A DNA stretch of 64,000 nt from Coriobacteriia bacterium (lineage in GTDB: Bacteria > Actinomycetota > Coriobacteriia > Anaerosomatales > JAAXUF01). The notes under the pieces were generated by a model, which saw nothing but the letters and a program-made list of their open reading frames with translations, did not search any database and was not told the DNA's origin. Positions 17,713-25,582 of the stretch are shown piece by piece; the first letter of the stretch is position 1; each line of letters starts with the position of its first letter. Where the stretch lies: positions 1 to 64,000 of the forward strand of contig JAAXWY010000006.1 of assembly GCA_013334745.1 (NCBI GenBank), given 5' to 3'. The translations under genes and the position numbers were made by a program.

Positions 17713-19185
17713 ATGATGGACGGCCGGAGGGCATCGGCGGGGCAAACTGCCGCCCGCGAGTCCGTCTCGCTCGCCGACTGCATCGATTCGCGGGAAGTCC
17801 AGACGCTCATGGACGACTTCTACGCGCTCACCTCACTACCCATTGGCCTGATCGATCTCAACGGTGAGGTCTTGGTGGGAACCGGTTGGCAGGACGTGTG
17901 TACGAAGTTCCATCGGGTACACCCGGCGACTCGGGCACGCTGCCTTGAGAGCGACCTGGTCCTGACTCAAGGAGTGCCCAAGGGAGAGTGCCGCTCCTAC
18001 AAGTGCGAGAACGGCATGAGAGATATCGTCACCCCGCTCTACCTCGGCGACGATCACGTAGCCAACATCTTCGTCGGGCAGTTCGTGTACGACGACGAAG
18101 AGATCGACTTCAACTTCTTCGAGAAGCAGGCTGAGCTCTACGACTTCGATCGGGCGTCGTATCTTGCGGCGGTGCAGGCCATCCCGCGTTTCTCGAGGCC
18201 GACGGTCGATCGGCTCATGCGTTTCTACGCGACGCTTGCTCAGATGCTGGCCGAAGTCGGCAAGACGAACATGATGCTGGCCGAGACGGCCGATGAGCTC
18301 GGTCGGGCCCACACGCGTCTGAGCGAGACCGAGGCGCGCGACCGTGCCGTGGCGGCGAACACGCCGGATCATGTGGTGGTCCAAGACGCCGACCTCCGTT
18401 ACACCGCGGTGGTGAATCCGCAGCTCGGCCTCACTCAAGACCAGATGATCGGGTTCCGGGACGAGGACATCCTCGATGCGGATTCGGCCGCCGGGCTCAC
18501 GGCACTGAAGAGCCAGGTGCTGGCCACGGGAGAGACACTCAAAGTCGACCTTGAGCTGCCGAATCTGGAGGGCAGCATGGAGTACTTCGACGGCACCTAC
18601 GTGCCCTATATCAACGATCAGGGCGTGCCGATCGGGGTGATCGGCTACTTCAGAAACGTGACGGAGCTACGGCAGCTTCAGGCCGAAATGACCCGCTTGG
18701 CGAGAACGGATGACCTCACCGGAATCGCGAACCGTCGAGAGTTCCTTCGGGTCGCCGAGAACGAACTGGCTCGCAGCGTGCGGCATGGCCACCAAATGGC
18801 GATAGCCATGGCCGATATGGACCACCTCAAGCAGATAAACGACACCTATGGTCACAAGGTCGGCGATAAAGCGCTGCGGAACACCGCAGACGTGCTGACG
18901 ACGCACGTCAGGGAGGGCGACCTCGTCGCCAGACTCGGCGGTGATGAGTTCGTGGTTCTGATGCCCGAGACCGATCTTGTCGGAGCGCAGCAGCTCGTCG
19001 GCAGGCTTCAGGAGCTGCTCGCCGCCGCACCGTTACGCGTGAGTGACGTCGAGCTGACTCTGTCGTTCTGCGCCGGAGTCACCGCGCTCGCCGAGGTGGA
19101 GCCCACGGTTGATGCGCTGATGAGCCTCAGCGATCGGCGCCTGTGCGACGCCAAACACGAGAAGCAGCAGGCGGCACTGCCCTAG
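17713..19185 (+). CDS. Diguanylate cyclase with PocR and PAS sensor domains
   Basis: The first of two adjacent ATGs (17713) follows AAGGGGGGTGGC; 490 residues. An N-terminal PocR-type domain (about residues 25-190; PIGLIDLNGEVLVGTGW, CTKFHRVHPATRARC) usually binds small ligands such as hydrocarbon derivatives in PocR regulators. A PAS domain follows (about 215-330; TPDHVVVQDADLRYTAV). The GGDEF domain has MADMDHLKQINDTYGH and an intact GGDEF at 409-413 with RxxD site REGD upstream, so activity and product inhibition are expected. The protein is cytoplasmic. Its stop codon overlaps the stop of the convergent phosphoesterase gene in the palindrome CTAG. Confidence 0.92.
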   Translation: MMDGRRASAGQTAARESVSLADCIDSREVQTLMDDFYALTSLPIGLIDLNGEVLVGTGWQDVCTKFHRVHPATRARCLESDLVLTQGVPKGECRSYKCENGMRDIVTPLYLGDDHVANIFVGQFVYDDEEIDFNFFEKQAELYDFDRASYLAAVQAIPRFSRPTVDRLMRFYATLAQMLAEVGKTNMMLAETADELGRAHTRLSETEARDRAVAANTPDHVVVQDADLRYTAVVNPQLGLTQDQMIGFRDEDILDADSAAGLTALKSQVLATGETLKVDLELPNLEGSMEYFDGTYVPYINDQGVPIGVIGYFRNVTELRQLQAEMTRLARTDDLTGIANRREFLRVAENELARSVRHGHQMAIAMADMDHLKQINDTYGHKVGDKALRNTADVLTTHVREGDLVARLGGDEFVVLMPETDLVGAQQLVGRLQELLAAAPLRVSDVELTLSFCAGVTALAEVEPTVDALMSLSDRRLCDAKHEKQQAALP

Positions 19186-19970
19186 GCTTCGAGCAACGCC
19201 TCGGCGAGTCGATCGGGCAGCCCCGCCGCGCGAACCGCCGTGGCGACAGCGGCCACGTCGTACTCGACGCGATGGAACCGCGCGGCCACCCACGCGCCGC
19301 CCGCGCACTCGGCGGAGGTGTCGTTCGGTGCCGCAGCGTCGACCTCATCGGCGGTGCCGATCACGATCTCGGCCCAGCACGCGCGCGGGTCGCCGTCCTT
19401 GGGCTTGCCCACACTGCCGTCGCTGATGAAGTGCGCGATGCGTCCCGACTCGCCGCGGACCGTGCGGTGGTAGGGGATGTGGATGTGCCCGAAGCAGACG
19501 AGGTCGGCGTCGGCCTCCTCGGCAAGTCGTGCGAGATGCGCCTCCGGCCTGTCGAGCAGCAGGTACTCGTTGATCCGCCGAGGAGAACCGTGGACGAGTA
19601 GCACCCGCACGCCCTCGGCCTCGAAGCGGATCTCATCGCGCAGGCCTGCGATGTAGGCGTGCTCGTCGTCGGTGAGCGCCGCATCGGTGAACGCGTAGCT
19701 CGCCTCGCCATCGGACTTCGCCTCGGGTGTCCCGTAGTAGCAGCCGCAGCTGCCCGCGCGCTTGCCCACGCCGTCGTCGTAGTTGCCGCGGATGACCGGG
19801 TCGCCGGTCGCCTGCACTCGGGCGATGACCCCGGGTGAGTCCGGGCCGTAGCCCACGAGGTCGCCGAGGCAGTAGCGCTCTGTCAGGCCGGTCTGATCGA
19901 TGTCGGCAAGCACCGCATCGAGGGCGACCGAGTTACCGTGGATGTCGCTGTACAGCGCGAATCGGCGCAT
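19182..19970 (-). CDS. Calcineurin-like metallophosphoesterase
   Basis: All motifs of the family are present in the 262 residues: DIHGN near residue 9, GDLVGYGPDSPG near 36, GNYDD near 62 (variant of GNHD/E), VHGSP near 125 and GHIHIPY near 160. The size and motif spacing fit the YfcE/MJ0936-like phosphodiesterases; the substrate is unknown. The ATG lies 3 bases after the ACR3 stop with GGAGGG inside the acr3 end, so it is probably cotranscribed with arsR and acr3. Why a phosphoesterase belongs there is unclear. The C-terminal ~70 residues extend beyond the core fold. Confidence 0.88.
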   Translation of the reverse strand: MRRFALYSDIHGNSVALDAVLADIDQTGLTERYCLGDLVGYGPDSPGVIARVQATGDPVIRGNYDDGVGKRAGSCGCYYGTPEAKSDGEASYAFTDAALTDDEHAYIAGLRDEIRFEAEGVRVLLVHGSPRRINEYLLLDRPEAHLARLAEEADADLVCFGHIHIPYHRTVRGESGRIAHFISDGSVGKPKDGDPRACWAEIVIGTADEVDAAAPNDTSAECAGGAWVAARFHRVEYDVAAVATAVRAAGLPDRLAEALLEA

Positions 19971-19973
19971 GGA

Positions 19974-21131
19974 TCAGCCCTCCGTCGACTCGCGCAGCAT
20001 CTGGCTTGCGAGACACTCGCCTTCGACCTCATCAGCCATTTCGAGCAGGTCGACCCCGGTGGGTGCCGGCTCGTCGGCGAAGTACTTCGTGCGGAAGGCG
20101 AGTGCGACGTTCACCAAGCCGATGAGCACGGGCACCTCGACGAGCGGACCGATGACCGCTGCGAACGCCTGCTGGCTCTCCAGCCCGAAGACGGCGACGC
20201 ACACCGCGATGGCGAGCTCGAAGTTGTTCGAGCCGGCCGTGAAGGCGAGTGTGGTGGTTTTGGCGTAGCGCAGGCCGATCGCCTTGGCGATGAAGAACGT
20301 CACGAAGAACATGATCGCGAAGTACGCGAGCATGGGTGCCGCGACCTTGAGCACGTCGAACGGCAGCTGCACGATCACGTCGCCCTTGAGCGAGAACATC
20401 GCGAAGATCGTGAGCAGTAGCGCCACCAGCGTGACCGGTCCCACGCGCGGCACGAAGACCGTCTCGTACCAGGCCTTGCCCTTCAGTGCGATGAGCCCGA
20501 AGCGCGACGCGATGCCCGCGAAGAACGGGACGCCGAGGTAGATGAGCACGGTGACCGCGATCTGTCCCACGGAGATGTCGACGATGCTGCCCGGAACACC
20601 GAACAGCGGCGGCAGCACGGTCACGAACACCCACGCGTACAGCCCGAAGAACAGGATCTGCATCACCGAGTTGATCGCAACGAGGCCGGCAGCGAACTCT
20701 GTGTCGCCATCGGCTAGGCCGTTCCACACGATGACCATCGCGATACACGGGGCGATGCCGATGATGATCAGCCCGACCATGTAGTTGTAGTACTCGGGGA
20801 AGATCTTCGCCGCACCCACCGCGAGCAGGAACATCACAGTCGGCGCGACGATCCAGTTCATCAGCATCGCAAGCGACAACGCCTTCTTGTCGCGCATTGC
20901 CGCGGGCAGTTCCTCGTACCGGACCTTCGCGAGCGCCGGGTACATCATCGCGATGAGTCCGATGGCGATGGGGATGTTCGTGGTCGAACCACCAACGGTC
21001 ATGCCGCCGATGAACCCGGGGATCGCGGGAATCAGCGCACCTGCGCCGACTCCCAGTCCCATCGCGAGGAAGATCCACAGCGTGAGGTAGCGGTCGAGAA
21101 ACGACAGCTTCTTGGAGACGGACGGGCTCAT
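19974..21131 (-). CDS. acr3: ACR3-family arsenite efflux permease
   Basis: The 385-residue protein has about ten membrane segments and matches the ACR3 family (also called ArsB in many annotations). Signatures are [16 protein letters not shown] near the N-terminus, the conserved cysteine in [19 protein letters not shown], and the late segment [14 protein letters not shown]. It exports As(III) from the cytoplasm, driven by the proton-motive force. The ATG overlaps the arsR stop in ATGA (21128-21131), so the two are translationally coupled. The cytoplasmic tail ([13 protein letters not shown]) adds one cysteine. Assignment is firm from family knowledge. Confidence 0.93.
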   Translation of the reverse strand: MSPSVSKKLSFLDRYLTLWIFLAMGLGVGAGALIPAIPGFIGGMTVGGSTTNIPIAIGLIAMMYPALAKVRYEELPAAMRDKKALSLAMLMNWIVAPTVMFLLAVGAAKIFPEYYNYMVGLIIIGIAPCIAMVIVWNGLADGDTEFAAGLVAINSVMQILFFGLYAWVFVTVLPPLFGVPGSIVDISVGQIAVTVLIYLGVPFFAGIASRFGLIALKGKAWYETVFVPRVGPVTLVALLLTIFAMFSLKGDVIVQLPFDVLKVAAPMLAYFAIMFFVTFFIAKAIGLRYAKTTTLAFTAGSNNFELAIAVCVAVFGLESQQAFAAVIGPLVEVPVLIGLVNVALAFRTKYFADEPAPTGVDLLEMADEVEGECLASQMLRESTEG

Positions 21132-21475
21132 CGGCAGGTTCCGTTCTTCTCGGCGGGGGAGGAGCACGACGGGGTGGATGTTGCGATGTCTGAGAGCGAT
21201 GCAGCGAGTTCCGCGAGCGGATCGACGGTCACGCAGTAGACCATGCTCGTTCCGACCGGCGTGGCGTGCACGATGCCGGCTTCCTTGAGGACGCGCAGAT
21301 GCTCGGAGATTGTCGATTGGGCGAGCGGGATGCCCGAGAAGATCTCGGCGCCCGAGCATTCGGACTGCTCCGCGAGCATGCGCACGATCGCGATGCGCGC
21401 AGGGTGCGAGAGCGCCTTGGCGATCTCGGCGAGGCGGTCGGCGCTCAGGAGTGTATGCGTGGATTCATCGTTCAT
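21128..21475 (-). CDS. arsR: ArsR-family repressor of the acr3 operon
   Basis: The 115-residue winged-helix protein has the ArsR pattern [13 protein letters not shown] and [19 protein letters not shown]. The sensor of E. coli ArsR (ELCVCDL) is absent; instead there is one cysteine in SECSGAEIF, one in VYCVTVDP and a C-terminal pair ([11 protein letters not shown]). As(III) is therefore probably bound by another cysteine set. It precedes acr3 with a four-base overlap. An inverted repeat ATCGT-N6-ACGAT (21474-21489) overlaps its start codon and may be its operator. Confidence 0.88.
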   Translation of the reverse strand: MNDESTHTLLSADRLAEIAKALSHPARIAIVRMLAEQSECSGAEIFSGIPLAQSTISEHLRVLKEAGIVHATPVGTSMVYCVTVDPLAELAASLSDIATSTPSCSSPAEKNGTCR

Positions 21476-21489
21476 CGTAGATGGACGAT
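21474..21489. promoter_or_regulatory. Candidate operator of the arsR-acr3 operon
   Basis: Inverted repeat ATCGT, six bases, ACGAT, touching the start codon of arsR. Spacing and place fit a small winged-helix dimer site, but the arms are short. Confidence 0.3.
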
Positions 21490-21551
21490 AACAGCCCGCT
21501 TCGGAAGAGGCAAGCCCATGACTGGACGCGGTCCATCACGCGGTCGGTTCC

Positions 21552-21580
21552 TTGCGGTTCTTGGGGCACCGTGGTTAACT
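21552..21580 (+). promoter_or_regulatory. Promoter of the second arsR gene
   Basis: TTGCGG (21552-21557) and TTAACT (21575-21580) are separated by 17 bases. The palindromic operator begins at the next base, so a bound repressor would cover the transcription start. Confidence 0.5.
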
Positions 21581-21598
21581 GTTCGAAGATATTCGAAC
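21581..21598. promoter_or_regulatory. ArsR operator, copy 1
   Basis: The palindrome GTTCGAA-GATA-TTCGAAC has perfect 7-base arms. It lies between the -10 box and the gene start at 21616. A related site (14 of 18 positions) stands before the thioredoxin-permease operon at 21976-21993. Confidence 0.7.
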
Positions 21599-21615
21599 TA
21601 GTTGGAGTGGTGCAG

Positions 21616-21927
21616 ATGGTCTCGCAAGCGGCGCATGTCGAGGTGGACGAGGTGTTCAAGGCGCTTGCCTCCGAACATCGTCGCAAGATCCTGAGGATGC
21701 TGAGCGAGGCGAGCCCGGAGGCAGGGAAGACGTGTTGCGCGGCCGATGAGGTCTGCGCCTGCAAGCTCACGGAACGGCTGGGTCTGGCCCCTTCGACCAT
21801 CTCTCACCACATGTCGGTGCTGCGCAAGGCCGGCCTGGTCGATGCTCGCAAGGATGGGCTTTGGACGTACTACACGCTTCGACGTGACGTGCTCGACGAG
21901 GCCGCGATGGAACTGAAGCGTCTTTAG
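21616..21927 (+). CDS. arsR: ArsR-family As(III)-responsive repressor with CxC sensor
   Basis: The ATG at 21616 is chosen; in-frame GTGs lie just upstream. The 103-residue product has EHRRKILRML and LAPSTISHHMSVLRKAGLV, the winged-helix core. In helix alpha-3 the residues EVCACKL correspond to ELCVCDL of E. coli ArsR, so an As(III) or Sb(III) site is expected, and a further CC pair stands just before (KTCCAADE). It is monocistronic, with its own promoter, operator and terminator. It probably represses itself and, through the second operator, the downstream thioredoxin-permease genes. Confidence 0.88.
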   Translation: MVSQAAHVEVDEVFKALASEHRRKILRMLSEASPEAGKTCCAADEVCACKLTERLGLAPSTISHHMSVLRKAGLVDARKDGLWTYYTLRRDVLDEAAMELKRL

Positions 21928-21934
21928 TAGGTTG

Positions 21935-21960
21935 GTGGGGCCGACGCGCGGTCGGCCCAC
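21935..21960 (+). terminator. Terminator of the second arsR gene
   Basis: GTGGGGCCGAC pairs with GTCGGCCCAC, one G bulged, with loop around GCGCG; TTCTTTGG follows. Confidence 0.75.
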
Positions 21961-21975
21961 TTCTTTGGTCATATA

Positions 21976-21993
21976 GTTCGAAGAAGTTCGACG
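21976..21993. promoter_or_regulatory. ArsR operator, copy 2
   Basis: GTTCGAA-GAA-GTTCGACG matches the palindrome at 21581-21598 in 14 of 18 positions. A TATAGT -10-like box at 21972-21977 overlaps its left end. It lies 26 bases upstream of the thioredoxin-3 gene. Confidence 0.6.
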
Positions 21994-22018
21994 TAATCGT
22001 TCGCTCAAGGAGGCAGAA

Positions 22019-22261
22019 ATGGTCATCAAGGTACTGGGTTCAGGATGCGCGTCGTGCCACAAGCTCGAAGATTTGGCCGTAAAGGCGGTTGCGGAACTGG
22101 GATTGGACGCCGAGGTCGTCAAGGTCACCGACATCGCCGAGATCATGGGATACGGCGTCATGTCCACGCCCGCGCTCGTCATCGATGAGCAGCTGAAGGT
22201 CGCCGGCCGCGTTCCTTCCTACGAGGACATTCTGGGGCTTGTTCAGCGCTCTGCCAGCTAG
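22019..22261 (+). CDS. Small thioredoxin-3-type redox protein
   Basis: The 80-residue protein is a minimal thioredoxin fold of the 'redox-active disulfide protein 2' or Thioredoxin_3 kind. The active site GCASCHKL is at residues 9-16 and the cis-proline in STPALVID near 58. A GGAGG site precedes the ATG. Such proteins often accompany ArsP-type permeases. Here it is the first gene of an operon with a permease, a membrane thioredoxin and CcdA, so it may keep the permease cysteines or a thiol-bound arsenical reduced (inference). Confidence 0.9.
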   Translation: MVIKVLGSGCASCHKLEDLAVKAVAELGLDAEVVKVTDIAEIMGYGVMSTPALVIDEQLKVAGRVPSYEDILGLVQRSAS

Positions 22262-22286
22262 TCCGTAACGCGACCGGAGGCCCCTG

Positions 22287-23255
22287 ATGGATCCGTTCTA
22301 CCCGCTGCAACTACTCTCCGACTGGCTGACCTATACGGTGTTAGGCCTGTCGCCTGCCAGCAAGCTGGGCATGTCCGTGAACTTCTTCCTCTTCGACGTG
22401 CCCAAGGTCCTCATCCTGCTCGCCGTCGTCATCTTCTTCGTTGCGATCATCCGGTCGTTCTTTCCCCCCGAGAAGACGCGCAAGTTGCTTTCGCATTCGA
22501 ACCTCTACGGGGGCAACGTACTCGCGGCGCTGCTTGGCATAGTGACGCCGTTTTGCTCGTGCTCCGCGGTGCCGCTGTTCATCGGATTCGTGGAAAGCGG
22601 CGTCCCGTTGGGCGTCACGTTCTCGTTTCTGGTCGCCAGCCCGATGATCAACGAGGTCGCGATCATCCTGCTCGGCGGGATGTTCGGTTGGAAGATAGCC
22701 CTGCTCTACATCGTCTCAGGGCTCTTCATCGCGATAACGAGCGGCATCATCATCGGCAAGTTGGGGCTCGAGAGCTGGGTGGAGGAGTACGTGTACGAGA
22801 TCCGGATGGGCGACGCCGGCGAACTCCCCGAGCAGACGTGGAACGAGCGGCTGCGGTACGCCGTGTCCTACGTGGGTGAGATCGTGGGCAAGGTCTGGCC
22901 CTACGTCGTGGGCGGCATCGCGGTCGGCGCGGTCATGCACGGCTACATCCCGGACGACTTCCTTGCGCGCTATGCGGGTGCGAGCAACCCGTTTGCGGTG
23001 CCGATCGCGGTGGTGGTCGGCGTTCCGCTCTACAGCAATGCTGCCGGAGTCGTCCCGCTCATCGGAGTGCTCACCCAAAAGGGCGTCTCGATCGGCACTT
23101 CGCTCGCATTCATGATGGCGGTGGTGGGACTTTCGCTTCCCGAGGCGATCATTCTGCGCAAGGTGTTGAAGCCCAAGCTCATTGCCGTGTACTTCGGGGT
23201 GAATGCGGTCGGTATCATCGCAATCGGTTATCTATTCAACGCGATTCTGCGGTAG
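22287..23255 (+). CDS. arsP: ArsP/UPF0718-type permease
   Basis: The 322-residue membrane protein has about eight hydrophobic segments in two halves. The first half contains LGIVTPFCSCSAVPLF, the TPxCxCS motif of the ArsP/YraQ permeases, in which the cysteines contact trivalent methyl- or aryl-arsenicals. The second has GVPLYSNAAGVVPLI at the equivalent place. The start ATG follows GGAGGCCC. Neighbouring ArsR and ACR3 support an arsenic role, and organoarsenical efflux is the best-known function of the family. Other substrates cannot be excluded. Confidence 0.85.
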   Translation: MDPFYPLQLLSDWLTYTVLGLSPASKLGMSVNFFLFDVPKVLILLAVVIFFVAIIRSFFPPEKTRKLLSHSNLYGGNVLAALLGIVTPFCSCSAVPLFIGFVESGVPLGVTFSFLVASPMINEVAIILLGGMFGWKIALLYIVSGLFIAITSGIIIGKLGLESWVEEYVYEIRMGDAGELPEQTWNERLRYAVSYVGEIVGKVWPYVVGGIAVGAVMHGYIPDDFLARYAGASNPFAVPIAVVVGVPLYSNAAGVVPLIGVLTQKGVSIGTSLAFMMAVVGLSLPEAIILRKVLKPKLIAVYFGVNAVGIIAIGYLFNAILR

Positions 23256-23266
23256 GGGAGGCGAAC

Positions 23267-23782
23267 GTGACAGACGAACCAAAGTCCGAAGGAGCGGGCG
23301 GGCCGAAGCTTATCCCGGTGCCGGTGATTGCTGTGCTCGTCGTCGCCGCCGTCTTCGGAGGCGTGCTATTCGCCAAGTCGCAGTCAAAGGCTCCCGGCGC
23401 GCAGATGACGAGTGTCGTCGCGGCGTCGGAAGTAGCCACCGGGCAACTGACGACCACGCACAACGACGCTCTTGCGGACTATGAAGCTGCACGCAAGTCG
23501 GGTAAGCCCGTTTACCTGCTCTTTCACTCACTCACCTGCGCATCGTGTGTCGAGATATCTGCCGTGGTCGACGGCCTGCTCCCCGAGTATGCCGATCGCG
23601 TGGTCTTCGTGAACGCGATCAGTGATGACGCCTCGGCGCGACAGCTCGCCGCGAGGTTCCAATTCCAGTACATCCCGACGTCGTTCTTCATCGCGCCAGG
23701 TGGTGACGTGGTTGATTCATTCACAGGTGCACTGTCTGAAGAAGAGCTGCGCACTCGAATCGAGAGCCTCATCGCACAGTGA
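23267..23782 (+). CDS. Membrane-anchored thioredoxin-like protein
   Basis: A GTG start follows GGGGAGGCGAAC. The 171-residue product has an N-terminal anchor (IPVPVIAVLVVAAVFGGVLF, about residues 16-35) and an outward thioredoxin domain. Its site TCASCVEI is near residue 90 and the cis-proline in YIPTSFFIAPGG near 138. It lies between the permease and ccdA and overlaps ccdA by four bases (GTGA), so it is most likely the electron acceptor of CcdA outside the membrane. Targets could include apocytochromes c or arsenic-handling thiols. Confidence 0.88.
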   Translation: MTDEPKSEGAGGPKLIPVPVIAVLVVAAVFGGVLFAKSQSKAPGAQMTSVVAASEVATGQLTTTHNDALADYEAARKSGKPVYLLFHSLTCASCVEISAVVDGLLPEYADRVVFVNAISDDASARQLAARFQFQYIPTSFFIAPGGDVVDSFTGALSEEELRTRIESLIAQ

Positions 23783-24492
23783 ATGTGGAAGCGTTCGCAT
23801 CACAGCTCACATCCGGGTCACTCGGAACGGCTGCGGTACTCGGAGTCGCGTTCCTGGGGGGCGTGGTCGCCGGTTTCGGCCCCTGCGTACTGCCGATGCT
23901 GCCGGCCGTGTTCGGCTATGTCACAGGTCAGGTGGGTGACTCCACGGGTGTGACGTCTCGGCCGGCGTGGCTTCGCGGATTGGGTCTGTCGGCTGTGTTC
24001 GTCATCGGGATGAGTCTGGTGCTCGCTTGTATCGGCGCTGCGGCAGCGATACTCGGGCGGGCGCTTCTGGTGGGCGCATGGGCGTACTACCTGGTGGCAG
24101 CCGTGTGCGTGCTCCTCGGACTGCACATGCTCGGTCTCATACGGATTCCGTTCGACAGGCTCAACCACCATCTTCCCCTCCGGCGCCCTGAGAGCCGAGG
24201 CGTCATCGGTGCCTTCGTGCTCGGCGTCCTCTTCGCTGCTGTCGCCTCGCCGTGTTCAACTCCGATTCTCGCGGCGATTGCGACCATTGCTGCGACGCGG
24301 GGATCGGTCGTCCAGGGCGCACTTCTGCTGTTCGTCTACGGACTCGGCAAGGGGGTCCCGCTCCTCCTGCTTGGGCTGGTGTCGGGCTCCGTGACATTGA
24401 TGAGAGCGATGTCAAACACCGCGGGGGTGTTCTCGAAGATAGGAGGGGCGGCGCTCATCGTCGCGGCCGCCTATCTGGTCTGGCTCGCCTGA
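23779..24492 (+). CDS. ccdA: CcdA/DsbD-family thiol-electron transporter
   Basis: The 237-residue protein has six membrane segments and two key cysteines in GFGPCVLPMLP (near residue 37) and ASPCSTPIL (near 157), as in CcdA. It carries electrons from cytoplasmic thioredoxin across the membrane to the neighbouring anchored thioredoxin. The start GTG overlaps the preceding stop (GTGA). Family members serve cytochrome c maturation. In this window it sits with arsenic genes, while the giant cytochrome at 41425-49359 would need heme attachment with reduced cysteines, so a double use is possible. Confidence 0.9.
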   Translation: MNVEAFASQLTSGSLGTAAVLGVAFLGGVVAGFGPCVLPMLPAVFGYVTGQVGDSTGVTSRPAWLRGLGLSAVFVIGMSLVLACIGAAAAILGRALLVGAWAYYLVAAVCVLLGLHMLGLIRIPFDRLNHHLPLRRPESRGVIGAFVLGVLFAAVASPCSTPILAAIATIAATRGSVVQGALLLFVYGLGKGVPLLLLGLVSGSVTLMRAMSNTAGVFSKIGGAALIVAAAYLVWLA

Positions 24493-24536
24493 GGCTCACG
24501 TGGCGGGCGCTTCAAGATCGCTTCATCGCAGTGGTG

Positions 24537-25013
24537 CTAGGGTCGCGTGACCTCGATCGACTTCACGCGCCAGGCGTTGAGTAGCCCACCCTCGGCGGCT
24601 CCGTACTCCTCGATACGCAGGGCGCTGCCGTCCGAGAAGCTGAAGACCAGCCAGCGCTGATGCGCCTCGTTGGAGCCGTATACCTGCGTCTCGACGCGGT
24701 TCGACCCCGCCCGCTTGGTGCCGGGATCGGCCGGCACGATCTTCCATTCCGGCTTCTTGGCCGTCGCCGAGATGATGCGCGCCTCAACGTAGCCACCCGC
24801 AGCACCCTTGTTCGCGGGACCGATCGTTGCGGTCGTGACTTCGTCGACCTTGGGCTCAACGGCGAGGAAGACGGCGTCTGCGATGGTCTTGCCCTTGCCG
24901 GGTGGGGTCGTGCGCGGTCCGAGCAGCGCCGATGCGGCGAACCACAGTGCGGCGCCGATGGCGAGCACCGCGATGCCGATAAGCGTGAACTTGATCCAGG
25001 GGCGCACGAGCAA
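24537..25013 (-). CDS. Membrane-anchored protein of unknown function
   Basis: The TTG at 25013 follows GAAAGG at a suitable distance; a GTG six bases later is an alternative. The 158 residues consist of an N-terminal anchor ([23 protein letters not shown]) and an extracytoplasmic beta-rich domain of about 115 residues ([36 protein letters not shown]). No motif is recognised. It converges on ccdA with a 44-base gap. The domain resembles the globular part of small immunity-like or lipoprotein domains only in size, so no function is proposed. Confidence 0.7.
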   Translation of the reverse strand: MLVRPWIKFTLIGIAVLAIGAALWFAASALLGPRTTPPGKGKTIADAVFLAVEPKVDEVTTATIGPANKGAAGGYVEARIISATAKKPEWKIVPADPGTKRAGSNRVETQVYGSNEAHQRWLVFSFSDGSALRIEEYGAAEGGLLNAWRVKSIEVTRP

Positions 25014-25285
25014 CGACCTTTCGGTTACGAGCGGACCAAAGCCATTCTAACGCGCCGGACCCGCGTGGCCGGACGGCCCGCGGCGGTGGGGCACGAATCC
25101 GGCCCGCCGAAGGGTTGGACAACACAAATCCGTTATCGCAAACTTGCACGCAAGGGTCAGGGAGGCCCGAAAGCGCGGTCTGGCGGGTCTCGCGTCGTTA
25201 TCGGCGGGCAGCTGCTTGGCAGGTGTCACAGGGGTCGACGGGTCGCATGGTAGTTTGCCCCTGGGGGCAGGAAAGCGAGTCAGGC

Positions 25286-25489
25286 ATGGCTGAAGGTACC
25301 GTCAAGTGGTTCAACCCGGACAAGGGCTACGGCTTCATCTCGCGTGAGGATGGCGACGACCTGTTCGTCCACTTCTCCGAGATCCAGGGCGATGGCTTCA
25401 AGACCCTCGACGAGGGTCAGGCAGTCTCGTTCGACGTCACCACCGGGCAGAACGGCAAGCTGCAGGCGAGCAACGTCAGCAAGCTCTAG
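25286..25489 (+). CDS. csp: Cold shock protein (CspA family)
   Basis: The 67-residue protein is one complete cold-shock domain with RNP1 (KGYGFIS, residues 15-21) and RNP2 (DLFVHFS, 25-31) and the usual end GLQAxNV ([10 protein letters not shown]). It binds single-stranded RNA or DNA as an RNA chaperone. The ATG follows GGAAAG. A small perfect hairpin GCCCCTGGGGGC at about 25256-25267 lies in the putative leader. It is followed by its own terminator, so monocistronic. Confidence 0.95.
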   Translation: MAEGTVKWFNPDKGYGFISREDGDDLFVHFSEIQGDGFKTLDEGQAVSFDVTTGQNGKLQASNVSKL

Positions 25490-25510
25490 TCGCGACAACA
25501 CGCCACTCCG

Positions 25511-25537
25511 AAGGACGGTCCCCTTGGGGCCGTCCTT
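25511..25537 (+). terminator. Terminator of the cold shock gene
   Basis: AAGGACGG pairs with CCGTCCTT, with CCCC/GGGG extending the stem, and CTGTTT follows. Confidence 0.85.
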
Positions 25538-25570
25538 CTGTTTGAGGCCTCGGCGCTCCGTATTCCACGC

Positions 25571-25576
25571 TACACT
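25571..25576 (+). promoter_or_regulatory. Candidate -10 box for leaderless queH mRNA
   Basis: TACACT ends 6 bases before the ATG of queH, and no Shine-Dalgarno sequence is present, so transcription probably starts at or next to the start codon. Confidence 0.5.
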
Positions 25577-25582
25577 CAGACG

